In this document: positions 54,862 to 63,229 of the stretch, piece by piece | Layout: every line of letters begins with the position of its first letter | How positions within the stretch are numbered: position 1 is the stretch's first letter | NCBI RefSeq assembly: GCF_000420705.1 | Contig: NZ_ATVL01000008.1 | Coordinates: 339,923-403,922, forward strand | DNA length: 64,000 nt | Direction: 5' to 3' | Source of the DNA: Hymenobacter norwichensis DSM 15439 | GTDB taxonomy: Bacteria > Bacteroidota > Bacteroidia > Cytophagales > Hymenobacteraceae | Made by a program: the position numbers and the translations under genes | Notes under the pieces: generated by a model | What the model was told of the DNA's origin: nothing | Seen by the model: the letters and a program-made list of their open reading frames with translations, nothing else | The model's database searches: none

Positions 54862-55821
54862 CTACCACATAACCCACTGTTCAAAGTCGACACATGAACA
54901 ATGTTCAGGGCCTATCCGCATACCCATGTACATGCCGATATTGGAGCTATATGTTCCAATAAACTTCTCAGATGCTGAGGCAATATCTAATTCAGCAAAT
55001 AAACGCAGATGATGTTGATACTTAATTTCTCCTTCTAACTTATCAAAATTATCTTGATAATAACCTCGTTCAGCAGGAGTGCAAAGAGTATAGAATTCCC
55101 AGAGAGGATAATGCTCTCTGAGATTTTCAATGACTGTATAATCATCAGTCATTATAAATGCTTTCCTATTAGAGGAAAATTTCTGTGCCAGATTCATATA
55201 TGGGCTAAAACCATAGGTTTTTGTTTCAGATGATTTATCACCAGCCCTTATATGAATACTTATATACGTTTCCGGCAAACAAATAGTATTTATAATTGAT
55301 GAAATAACAGTTTCAGTTGCAGGGTTATACTTCCAGAATGCATTTATAAATGGACGAGCGGCTTCAACTAAAGAAGCTTTGTTAAGTCCAAGCTCCGGAA
55401 TGGTGAACAATTCTGATGCTAAGGCAGGATTTCTCTGCTTGGACCATAGATCTTGTGTTAGATATGTTATACCAAATATGAATTTATAAGCTTTACTTAC
55501 ATAACGAGGTTTGATTATAGATTGTAAAGGGTAGGATAAACCAACTTTTTCCACACCATATCGCAAATTAAAATATTTGTTGATATTCTGATCATTAACA
55601 GACACAAAGGGTATAAAGAAATCATTCCAACCATCATATCTCGAGAAGTTAGCATACTTCGAATACAACTCGAATTTAATATTATTTTTCAGGCAGTACA
55701 ACATGCCTATAATCATGTTATTGTATTCAGAACAAAATCCTGCCTCTACACCAAAACGAAAAACTAAATTTTTCTTAAAAGATTCATTTAGCTTTTTATA
55801 GCTTTCAATCCAGCTGATCAT
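54862..55821 (-). CDS. GT23/NodZ-like putative fucosyltransferase, paralogue B
   Basis: A 319-residue protein from ATG 55821 (MISWIESYKKLNESFKKN), which lines up with the start of paralogue A. Conserved blocks include AGFCSEYNNMIIGMLYCLK, GWNDFFIPFVS, HIRAGDK, MTDDYTVIENLREHYPLW and KFIGTYSSNIGMYMGMRIGPEHC. The HIRAGDK and GTYSSN pair supports a GDP-fucose-type transferase of the GT23/GT11-like fold. It is AT-rich, unlike paralogue A, so the paralogues have different histories. Acceptor unknown. Confidence 0.7.
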   Translation of the reverse strand: MISWIESYKKLNESFKKNLVFRFGVEAGFCSEYNNMIIGMLYCLKNNIKFELYSKYANFSRYDGWNDFFIPFVSVNDQNINKYFNLRYGVEKVGLSYPLQSIIKPRYVSKAYKFIFGITYLTQDLWSKQRNPALASELFTIPELGLNKASLVEAARPFINAFWKYNPATETVISSIINTICLPETYISIHIRAGDKSSETKTYGFSPYMNLAQKFSSNRKAFIMTDDYTVIENLREHYPLWEFYTLCTPAERGYYQDNFDKLEGEIKYQHHLRLFAELDIASASEKFIGTYSSNIGMYMGMRIGPEHCSCVDFEQWVMW

Positions 55822-55875
55822 GCAAAAGAACAAATAAGTGAAAATTCAGTAACAACGAATAAATATCACTAACAT

Positions 55876-56700
55876 TTACTCCAAATCGTATCCAAAACTT
55901 TCTATATATGGCTTCCAGAAGTGCATATTATATCTCCACCAAGCATGACATCCCATCGGCAAGTTTCCGTTATTCATTGTAAGCAATACTTCCGGATTGA
56001 TTTCAAAGCTGAATTTTAAGGCTTCAGTTGCAATTGGCAATTTAAATTCAGTAAAATACTCAGGCGCGACTCTGCTAAAGAAAAAGTCTTCGTGAATATT
56101 ACCAGCACTTTTCAGTGTATAGTTCTCTCCAAACTGATTACGCAGCCAACGATATACAACTTTTGCATACGTAATACTCACACCGACACCGGCCCTAGGA
56201 TTATCTAAAGGATTCTGATAAAATAATTTATCAAGAATTTCACGCGCAGTCTTAACACTTCGAAGTGAAAAACCCGAATTACCTACTCCTACTATCGGCG
56301 AATCAATTGTGGCCTTACTAAATCCCTCAAACCAAGGTGCTCCAATATAATCGTACCCTTGCGAGCACCAGTAATCAAGCTCATCACGGAATATAAAGCA
56401 GTCTAATTCGTATGTTAATAGGTACTCGTACTGGTGGAATAACTTATAAAAAAACTTACTTAGCTTAAGCTTATTATATGCAGCAACTGATGATAACCAT
56501 TTAGGATCAATGAATAGTACATCAAAATCAGCTAGTTGCCGGTAAGCGTCCAGTGCTAAACCAGTTGGCGCCAGTACCTTTATAGTACGCCCACTCAATA
56601 TTCGGAAACATTGAGCAAATGCTATTAACTCATTTTTGGAGGGCTGCGGGCTGTGCACAGGCACCACTACAACTACATTAGCTATCTGACTTACACTCAT
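55876..56700 (-). CDS. DUF5672 family protein (glycan-locus, glycosyltransferase-like)
   Basis: From ATG 56700 (MSVSQIANVVVVVPVHS), 274 residues. The family features YEYLLTYELDCFIFRDEL, GYDYIGAPWFEG and a late WWRYN motif (CHAWWRYNMHFW) fit DUF5672, a group seen in polysaccharide loci and thought to be glycosyltransferase-like because of its Rossmann-type start and the ExD pair in YELDC. Alternative ATG 56718. It is co-directional with the GT2 gene upstream and paralogue B downstream. Confidence 0.75.
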   Translation of the reverse strand: MSVSQIANVVVVVPVHSPQPSKNELIAFAQCFRILSGRTIKVLAPTGLALDAYRQLADFDVLFIDPKWLSSVAAYNKLKLSKFFYKLFHQYEYLLTYELDCFIFRDELDYWCSQGYDYIGAPWFEGFSKATIDSPIVGVGNSGFSLRSVKTAREILDKLFYQNPLDNPRAGVGVSITYAKVVYRWLRNQFGENYTLKSAGNIHEDFFFSRVAPEYFTEFKLPIATEALKFSFEINPEVLLTMNNGNLPMGCHAWWRYNMHFWKPYIESFGYDLE

Positions 56701-56813
56701 TCGCTCTGACTCAAACAATTCATTATCATGCGCAACTTAAGAAATTATCCATGTTGCGCCTTTTCATCTGATGTTTTTACTATTAGACTGCGACTATATG
56801 TTTTAAATCTGAT

Positions 56814-57812
56814 TTACCGAATTTTTGATTGAATCTCCAGTATCATTCTCACTATGCTCCTTGCATTACGTAGCAGATAATAATTATATATAAATTTTGT
56901 TTCATGAGGCAAATAATATGCAACATCCCCTCTCAGCTTACTATACATATACTGAGGTAAAAACTTCACTTCATCTGCAATAGCTTGTCGAGCTAGTTCC
57001 TTCCAATAACGTTCTGTAATAGTCTCTTTGCCTGCACATATTAATACCGTTTTATATGCTTCAAACACTAACCAAGAAGGTGCGTACTGATGCCACATAT
57101 TAGTCAGGTACTTCTTCGTGATACGCACACTAGGCATGTAGTGCTGCAATATTAATTCAGCACTATACGCTATTTTATAACCTGCTAGCTTGAATATAAA
57201 GCATAGCTCAACATCCCCCCCCCCCACTACCTTATTACCTATCCTATCAGTAAGATAAAAGTTAAATGCTTTTCGTTTTATATCTAAGTACGCGGCCTTC
57301 TTGAAGGCCATTCCAGCACCCACTATGTATCGATTACCCTCCAAAATTTCAAAAGTACCTTCCCCTTGGTTTCCAATAGCATAAGAATGCTGAAAGAAAG
57401 AAATCCAAGCAGGAGGAGCTGTTTCAAATACAGCTACATTATTACCTCCTACAACTGCAACTTGTGGATGCGCCTTCAGCAGTTCAAAAACTTTATTAAC
57501 ATAATTACAATCCAACCAATTATCATCATCACAGAAGATTAAATAGTCATATAACGCTTCTTCAATTCCTTTTTCACGAGCTGCTGACAGTCCTGGGCTT
57601 TGCTCAACTACTACGCGGAACGATACAGTAGAATTGTACTTGCGCCACTCTACTGCCGCTCTTTCTTTAGTATCATCTGTTGAATTATTGTCAACAATCA
57701 CTATTTCCCACAATATACCAGCAGGTACCTTTTGATTGGCTAAATGCTCTATAGTTGCGCTAAGCCTATTAGAGCTGTTGTAGCAACAAACTATGACTGA
57801 AACTCCTATCAT
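56814..57812 (-). CDS. Glycosyltransferase GT2 with a G11 tract
   Basis: A 332-residue GT-A transferase: GVSVIVCCYNSSNRLSATIE, IVIVDNNSTDDTKERAAVEW, LIFCDDDNWLDCNYVNK with the DDD metal site, VGAGMAFKKAAYL and the acceptor-side GGGDVELCFIFKLAGYKI. The GGGD stretch is encoded by 11 consecutive G (57215-57225 on the plus strand as C), so one slipped base would truncate the protein near residue 200. Its start overlaps the stop of the previous GT2 gene by 4 bases. Confidence 0.82.
   Translation of the reverse strand: MIGVSVIVCCYNSSNRLSATIEHLANQKVPAGILWEIVIVDNNSTDDTKERAAVEWRKYNSTVSFRVVVEQSPGLSAAREKGIEEALYDYLIFCDDDNWLDCNYVNKVFELLKAHPQVAVVGGNNVAVFETAPPAWISFFQHSYAIGNQGEGTFEILEGNRYIVGAGMAFKKAAYLDIKRKAFNFYLTDRIGNKVVGGGDVELCFIFKLAGYKIAYSAELILQHYMPSVRITKKYLTNMWHQYAPSWLVFEAYKTVLICAGKETITERYWKELARQAIADEVKFLPQYMYSKLRGDVAYYLPHETKFIYNYYLLRNARSIVRMILEIQSKIR
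57215..57225. repeat. Homopolymer C11/G11 inside a GT2 gene
   Basis: Eleven consecutive C on the plus strand, in the VVGGGDVEL coding region. It is the longest single-base tract I noticed in the window and keeps the frame open in this copy. Confidence 0.93.
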
Positions 57813-58780
57813 TTTTTAGAATAATTCAAAATGAATGGATATAATGACTTTAAAAATAATTTTTCACCTAATATGTGGCGCGATTTATAAAAAAAATTAA
57901 AATCTAAATTTTTATAAAATTCAATTTTTATTCTATTAATTAACCCCTTATCAACTCTACTGTCGGAGGCAATATCCCTTATTTTTTTTACAATAACTTC
58001 CTGCTTTTCAAGATTTGATATTATATATTTTGATTCCAAAAAATTTAATAGACGCAAATGCTCTGAGTAAAGAATTCCTTTTGCATAAGCGTTACCACTT
58101 ACGTCTTTATCGTGTTTGCGAAAATAATTCAGAATTTTACCAGAACTATACACATTTCCTTGGAGAGCAATTTCTATCCAAACCAACCAATCACCACAAA
58201 ATTTATAATCGGTAAAAGACTTGTCTACTTTATAAAATGCTTCTTTTCTAAATACACACATGCTAGCATTGATTATAGCATTACCAAGTAGCATTTTATT
58301 GGAAATAAACTCTTTACCCAAAATACTTTGATCAAGTTTTTCGGCACTAGTGTTCCAAAATATTTGTCCATTAGTATGAACAACCAAGGATTGGCAGAAA
58401 GCAATTACACAACTATTATCAACACCTACCATTAAAGTTTTCAATAAAGTTGGTTCACACCAATCATCACTTTCTGCAATCCATATCCACTCTCCTTTTG
58501 CTAATGAGATACCCTTCTCCCATTGCTTAAATGTAGTACCACTATTTTCTTCATTAAAAACAATATGACTTACTTTAGGATGAAAACGGTACGCATCTAT
58601 AATTACGCGACTATTATCTCTGGAATTATCATCTAAAATAATAACCTCAAAATCCTGAAATTCCTGACCCAACACTGAATCGATTCGTTGCTTCAGAAAT
58701 TCGGCGTGATTATAATTCGGAATCACAACAGAAACTTTCGGTTTTTCTTCTGTATTCACTGTGTATGATTTAGTGGTCAA
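57809..58780 (-). CDS. Glycosyltransferase, GT2 family
   Basis: A 323-residue GT-A transferase with KVSVVIPNYNHAEFLKQRIDS, VIILDDNSRDNSRVIIDAY, EWIWIAESDDWCEPTLL (metal site SDD) and later NAIINASMCVFRKEAF. DNA is very AT-rich, with lysine/asparagine/isoleucine-heavy C-terminal half (for example INRIKIEFYKNLDFNFF). It leads a minus-strand series down to about 51 kb, with a TACCTTTG box at 58865-58872. Confidence 0.82.
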   Translation of the reverse strand: MTTKSYTVNTEEKPKVSVVIPNYNHAEFLKQRIDSVLGQEFQDFEVIILDDNSRDNSRVIIDAYRFHPKVSHIVFNEENSGTTFKQWEKGISLAKGEWIWIAESDDWCEPTLLKTLMVGVDNSCVIAFCQSLVVHTNGQIFWNTSAEKLDQSILGKEFISNKMLLGNAIINASMCVFRKEAFYKVDKSFTDYKFCGDWLVWIEIALQGNVYSSGKILNYFRKHDKDVSGNAYAKGILYSEHLRLLNFLESKYIISNLEKQEVIVKKIRDIASDSRVDKGLINRIKIEFYKNLDFNFFYKSRHILGEKLFLKSLYPFILNYSKK

Positions 58781-59432
58781 TTATTTAAAGCACATCATTA
58801 AATGGCATAAACCCATTTGTATATAAATCAAACAAACCTCACTTACAGATCTATTAGCGAGCTACAAAGGTAGCATAATTGTGAACATGGACGCATGAAT
58901 GGACCATCCTAAGTGTGTACAATGTTGCACTTATAAAATAAATCATAACATAGCCTAATCGTATTAGCATGTATTTGTGTTACATTATGTGCATCACTTA
59001 TGAATAGAACATGTGTGATATATAGCTCATTCATACGATCTATATTAGTGAATAAATTATCAATTCAAGGAATGCATAGTATCACTTATCCGATACTAAT
59101 ATTTGTATTTAGGTCTGCTATACTACTCGCTACTACGCAACGGATATATTAGTAAGCGGCACTTCATAGACTAATTGGAATCGAACTCCACAGTTTTTAG
59201 AATTCGCAAATCATTTGGCTAAGGCCCTTTTAATAGTGAGTTGTATACTTTACCCTCGGCCTACGTTGCAATGCACAAACCCGATTTATAACATTAGAAC
59301 TGATTATCAATGAAGCACCATCAAATAAGATGTATCAAACCTGTTTGCATATGTTTAGCTATGCTCTAGGCTTGTACGTATCAACCAATCATTAAGAAAA
59401 TAGATTTTGCGGTCAAATAACTCGAACACTTT
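58781..59432. other. 652-base AT-rich non-coding spacer in the glycan locus
   Basis: No plausible gene on either strand. It contains a minus-strand TACCTTTG box (58865-58872) that may drive the series starting at 58780. A short segment near 59176-59190 reads TGGAATCGAACTCCA, which looks superficially like a tRNA T-arm but does not belong to a complete tRNA. The rest shows no repeats, hairpins or coding signal that I can defend. The spacer separates two blocks of glycosyltransferase genes. Confidence 0.55.
58865..58872 (-). promoter_or_regulatory. TAnnTTTG -7 box for the 58.8-51 kb glycosyltransferase series
   Basis: TACCTTTG on the minus strand, 84 bases before the ATG at 58780. No clear TTTG at the -33 position. 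Confidence 0.45.
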
Positions 59433-60986
59433 CTATTCTATTTTGACTTTGTTACTCCAGTGTGATGAAGTCTTGGCATTCTGATAGTAATATTTCTGTT
59501 CTGCAGAAAGTGCGCTAGTGTTTTCATACCAGGGCAAGTGACGTGCGCTATAAGGCATATTAGTTCTAAAAGCATGTAACATACCCGCATCACCAAAACG
59601 GTTAGGAGGATAGAGTGCAAATGTTGTATCTACCATTGCTTGACATGCCAGCACTTCTACTTTCCTTTTTTGGAAGTCAGATTCCCACCTTCTCACTTCG
59701 TCGCGGTTGGCGAAATGTGCGGGTAAATCATCTGTTAACAACGACAACCCTACTTTCCCTAGCGGATATTTATTCAAGAGATAATGAAGCACCGTTAAAA
59801 AATCGTTAGGGCACTCTTCAACTAACTCTAAGTCGCTATCCGTATAGACGTAATATGAATCTTTAAAATAATCAAATACTTCAGTGTCCCAAAGCGCACA
59901 AAAACCAACATTCTTGCCGAGTAGGAATACTTTATAAGGAGTCTCTCTATAAAACTGTAATAATGGGCCATAATCAGAATCATTATCGAGAATATATATA
60001 TTTTTATAGCCTCTCTTTTCTAAAGAATGAATTAACCGCTGGAGATATGTCAAATGATTTCGGTTGTTGATAATAATTGGAATATTATAACATTCCTCAG
60101 CGAATTTTCTTCGATATGAGGGCAAATCTATTTTTGTTCTGACAGTTCGATATTGCCGCTTCAAATTTTCGATTAAATTTATTTTCTGCGCAGTTACTTT
60201 TCGTATTACGCGTAATAGCTTTTCTACTATTGGATATTGCTGTATAGTATGATCCCAACTTTTCAATCGATTCCTATCAAGTAGCAGATTTTTAATTGTT
60301 ATAGGTATATAGTTTTCTATGACCCAGTATTTCTCTTTAGTGGCCAGCTGATTATTAGACAGCTTATCAGTGCCCCCATGCCTACCGACTGGGAGGCATG
60401 ACACTAATATGTCTTTATGTTCATATACCGCTGACGAGCAGAACAGCACCTTCAGCAGAAAGGTCCAATCTGTAGTTAGTACTAGGTTCTTATCATAAAA
60501 GCTGAACTGTGTGAATAGAGTATGCTTTATGAAGGAAGCTTGTAACAGACTGTCAGGTAACCAACCGTAAGGCTCCAAGTCAAGCTTAGCGGGTACAATT
60601 GCCAGTTGCTGACTACCGTCAGGAAATACATTCATTATATTTCCAAACAGCAAGTCATGCCCTTGAGCACCTTCCATCATCCTTTCTATTACTGCATCAT
60701 CGCTCAAAATTGCCCCAGCATTCATGATTAGCACGTAGCCTTCAGTTGCATGCGTAAGCAAGGTGGCTGTAAGCACATCTCGGTTGCTATGCTTTTCACT
60801 TACCCAATGTGTAATTACATTAGCATAACGCTCAATAATTTCTAAACTATTATCATCAGAACCATTGTCAGCAATCAAGCATTCTATATGTGTATAGGTC
60901 TGAACTGCAACACTATCTAGTGTTTTGCTTAACCCTGATGCATTGTTTTCGTTTCGGATTATGACAAATAGTTTCAGATTATGCAT
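59433..60986 (-). CDS. Two-domain glycosyltransferase (N-terminal GT2 plus second GT-like domain)
   Basis: A 517-residue protein from ATG 60986 (MHNLKLFVIIRNENNASGLS). Residues ~1-210 form a GT2 domain: TYTHIECLIADNGSDDNSLEII, VLIMNAGAILSDDAV. After a basic linker (~240-290), residues ~300-517 form a second nucleotide-sugar-binding fold: IPIIINNRNHLTYLQRLIHSL, IYILDNDSDYGPLL and YVYTDSDLELVEECP with a DSD metal site. Double-domain transferases often add two sugars in sequence. An alternative start 27 bases earlier begins with a hydrophobic run and is less likely. DNA is AT-rich. Confidence 0.75.
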   Translation of the reverse strand: MHNLKLFVIIRNENNASGLSKTLDSVAVQTYTHIECLIADNGSDDNSLEIIERYANVITHWVSEKHSNRDVLTATLLTHATEGYVLIMNAGAILSDDAVIERMMEGAQGHDLLFGNIMNVFPDGSQQLAIVPAKLDLEPYGWLPDSLLQASFIKHTLFTQFSFYDKNLVLTTDWTFLLKVLFCSSAVYEHKDILVSCLPVGRHGGTDKLSNNQLATKEKYWVIENYIPITIKNLLLDRNRLKSWDHTIQQYPIVEKLLRVIRKVTAQKINLIENLKRQYRTVRTKIDLPSYRRKFAEECYNIPIIINNRNHLTYLQRLIHSLEKRGYKNIYILDNDSDYGPLLQFYRETPYKVFLLGKNVGFCALWDTEVFDYFKDSYYVYTDSDLELVEECPNDFLTVLHYLLNKYPLGKVGLSLLTDDLPAHFANRDEVRRWESDFQKRKVEVLACQAMVDTTFALYPPNRFGDAGMLHAFRTNMPYSARHLPWYENTSALSAEQKYYYQNAKTSSHWSNKVKIE

Positions 60987-61136
60987 TGGTTGCTCTTTAA
61001 AAAAGAAAACCACTACGCAGGAAACACAGTGGCTTGATATGACAAGGTTTAATGAGTTCTACTTGAAAGGATAAGACATTATTTGATTAGAGGCAACAAT
61101 TCATTATCCACCTAGAAAGAAAATATTTAATATAAT

Positions 61137-62246
61137 TCAGTTGTTGTGATTAGTAAGTAAGAATGTAGGAACCATGTAATGTTTAATCAACTGTTTCACC
61201 ATTGTTAAGTTCAGTGGTTGGCCATAGCGATATGCTACTGTCAAACACGCTTTAGCAGAGGCATAATTACCTTCTTCGTTGTAGTAGTGCACAGCTAGCC
61301 AAGCGAAATAACGTATAAAATCTTTTATGTCTTTCGATGAAATACCTATCACGTAATGACGAGGCTCAAACTTCGACTTATCAGGAATATCACGTGCTAT
61401 AAAATCCAACAGTGCTTTAGGTTGGTGTAGACTTAACATAATATTATAAAATACTTTCTGAATATCACCCCCAAAATAATCGCCTTCAGCTACTGTCTTA
61501 GATGTCTCGTGAAGACGAAAATATGTCAGGAGTTTATCTGATAAAAGGACCTTATCTTTGCCTGCCATAAGTAAATATCTGAACCATATATCCACGTCCA
61601 TGGTATAACGAAACTGTTCATCTATATCTAACTTTCTAAAAACAGAAGCTTTGAAAAAAGTCGATGGCTGGTTCATATGAACTGCTAAAAGAGTTTGACC
61701 AATTGTAGCACTCAATCCCATTCTTTCATTACGCTTATCGAGATGAGCCAAATCATTTATAAAATAGTCACAATATCCACAAAAGACATCGTACTTTTTA
61801 ATATCAAACTCATTTGCGATATGGTAGAATGCTCCAGGCGCAACTAAATCATCACTGTTAATCCAATTGATAATATCTCCTGTAGCCACTGCCAATCCTT
61901 TTCTAATAGCGTGGCTTTGCCCTCTATCCTTCTCGCTTACCCAATAAGTAATCCATTTTTCATATTTATGAATTACTTCCAGTGTATTATCAGTACTACC
62001 ACCATCAATGATAATAATCTCGTAATTAGGATAGTTCTGCAGAACTATAGAACGTATAGTTTCTTCTAAATACTTTCCCTGATTATAACTAGGGGTAATG
62101 ATAGAGATTTTTGGCGCATTAATATTATTAATAAATAACCCAGAAGAATTAGTCCAAGGCCAGCCGTTTTGCTGGTTAGATGCAAAAGGAAAATCGTGAT
62201 GTTCTGAATATGAGTTTGACACTTTCCTAAATTGAGCAGCTGACAT
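61137..62246 (-). CDS. Glycosyltransferase, GT2 family
   Basis: From ATG 62246, 369 residues. It shows KISIITPSYNQGKYLEETIRS, YEIIIIDGGSTDNTLEVI, a WVSEKDRGQSHAIRKGLAVATGD segment typical of this GT2 subgroup, INWINSDDLVAPGAF with the DxD-like SDD, and a C-terminal helical part ending QLIKHYMVPTFLL. An in-frame ATG at 62273 would overlap the paralogue C gene by 16 bases. It belongs to the same minus-strand block as its neighbours. Confidence 0.85.
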   Translation of the reverse strand: MSAAQFRKVSNSYSEHHDFPFASNQQNGWPWTNSSGLFINNINAPKISIITPSYNQGKYLEETIRSIVLQNYPNYEIIIIDGGSTDNTLEVIHKYEKWITYWVSEKDRGQSHAIRKGLAVATGDIINWINSDDLVAPGAFYHIANEFDIKKYDVFCGYCDYFINDLAHLDKRNERMGLSATIGQTLLAVHMNQPSTFFKASVFRKLDIDEQFRYTMDVDIWFRYLLMAGKDKVLLSDKLLTYFRLHETSKTVAEGDYFGGDIQKVFYNIMLSLHQPKALLDFIARDIPDKSKFEPRHYVIGISSKDIKDFIRYFAWLAVHYYNEEGNYASAKACLTVAYRYGQPLNLTMVKQLIKHYMVPTFLLTNHNN

Positions 62247-62257
62247 ATATTGAGAAA

Positions 62258-63199
62258 CTACCAAATTAACCAAGAATCATAGTCTAGACATTTGCATTTC
62301 TCTTCTCCAATTCTCATACCCATATACATGCCAGGATTTGAACTATAAGTGCCTATAAATTTATTAGCACCTGCGCAAATATCCATACTGGCAAATAGGT
62401 TCAAATGTTGTTCATATTTTTGCAGCTTAGTTAATTTTATAAATTCATGATGAAAATAACCTCTTTCCGACTCATCACAGAGAGTTTGAAAATTCCATTC
62501 AGGATACTTATCTTTCAACATCTCAATAACCGTATAGTCATCAGTTAAAACAAAAGCGTCTTTTATGTTACGCAACTCACTAGCAGCACTAATATATTGA
62601 TCTATATTAAAAAGCTCTGACTCCAAAAACTTATCTCCAGATCTTATGTGCATTCCTACATAATTATCTTTTAAATGAATATTTAATTTTAATTTTTCGA
62701 TTATAATTCGGCTTTGACTGCTATAAACCCAAATATTCTTTATTATAATCTGAGTTGCATCCAAAATACTAGCATTATGCATACCTAGACTAGGAAGATC
62801 GAATATTTCTTCAGAAAATTTACTATTCCTATGGAAATCCCAAAGATCTTGAGTGAAATAATTAGCACCACTTATTAATTTATAAAATTTAGTCAGATAA
62901 TTACGCTTTGGAGTCTGAACAATTTGATATGGCCTCAGATTATAAATAGTATTATATTCACCAGATGCTTCTGCACCGAAACTTTCAAAAAAATCATTCC
63001 AACCTTTTTCTAAAGAAAAATTTGCATCCTTAGAATATATTACAAACTTGATCTTATATTTCAAACAATATAAGAGTGCCAGCACCATATTATTATATTC
63101 AGAAAAGAAACCAGCTTCAGCACCAATTCTAAATATCATAGTCCTTTTATAGGAATTATTTAATTTATTATAAGCCTTTAACCACTGCTCTCTAGTCAT
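62258..63199 (-). CDS. GT23/NodZ-like putative fucosyltransferase, paralogue C
   Basis: A 313-residue protein from ATG 63199 (MTREQWLKAYNKLNNSYKRT), which aligns with paralogue A. Shared blocks are AGFFSEYNNMVLALLYCLK, GWNDFFESFG, HIRSGDKF (with S for A), LTDDYTVIEMLKDKYPEW and KFIGTYSSNPGMYMGMRIGEEKC. The three paralogues (A, B, C) differ mainly in the middle and in HIR(A/S)GDK. It ends 12 bases before the GT2 gene at 62246 and begins 31 bases after the ABC gene, so it is in a tight operon. Confidence 0.7.
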   Translation of the reverse strand: MTREQWLKAYNKLNNSYKRTMIFRIGAEAGFFSEYNNMVLALLYCLKYKIKFVIYSKDANFSLEKGWNDFFESFGAEASGEYNTIYNLRPYQIVQTPKRNYLTKFYKLISGANYFTQDLWDFHRNSKFSEEIFDLPSLGMHNASILDATQIIIKNIWVYSSQSRIIIEKLKLNIHLKDNYVGMHIRSGDKFLESELFNIDQYISAASELRNIKDAFVLTDDYTVIEMLKDKYPEWNFQTLCDESERGYFHHEFIKLTKLQKYEQHLNLFASMDICAGANKFIGTYSSNPGMYMGMRIGEEKCKCLDYDSWLIW

Positions 63200-63229
63200 A
63201 GACTGTAATTCATGATTAATAATCATATA

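Noticed and set aside
59161..59240. tRNA-like T-arm (TGGAATCGAACTCCA) read on the minus strand
   Set aside because: The 4-bp stem and 7-base loop look right, but the loop is offset by one from TTCRANN, and no anticodon arm, D-arm or acceptor stem of proper size can be formed. Chance resemblance or a very decayed fragment.
58781..59432. CRISPR array, phage attachment site or insertion sequence in the 652-base spacer
   Set aside because: No direct repeats, no transposase fragment and no duplicated ends could be seen.
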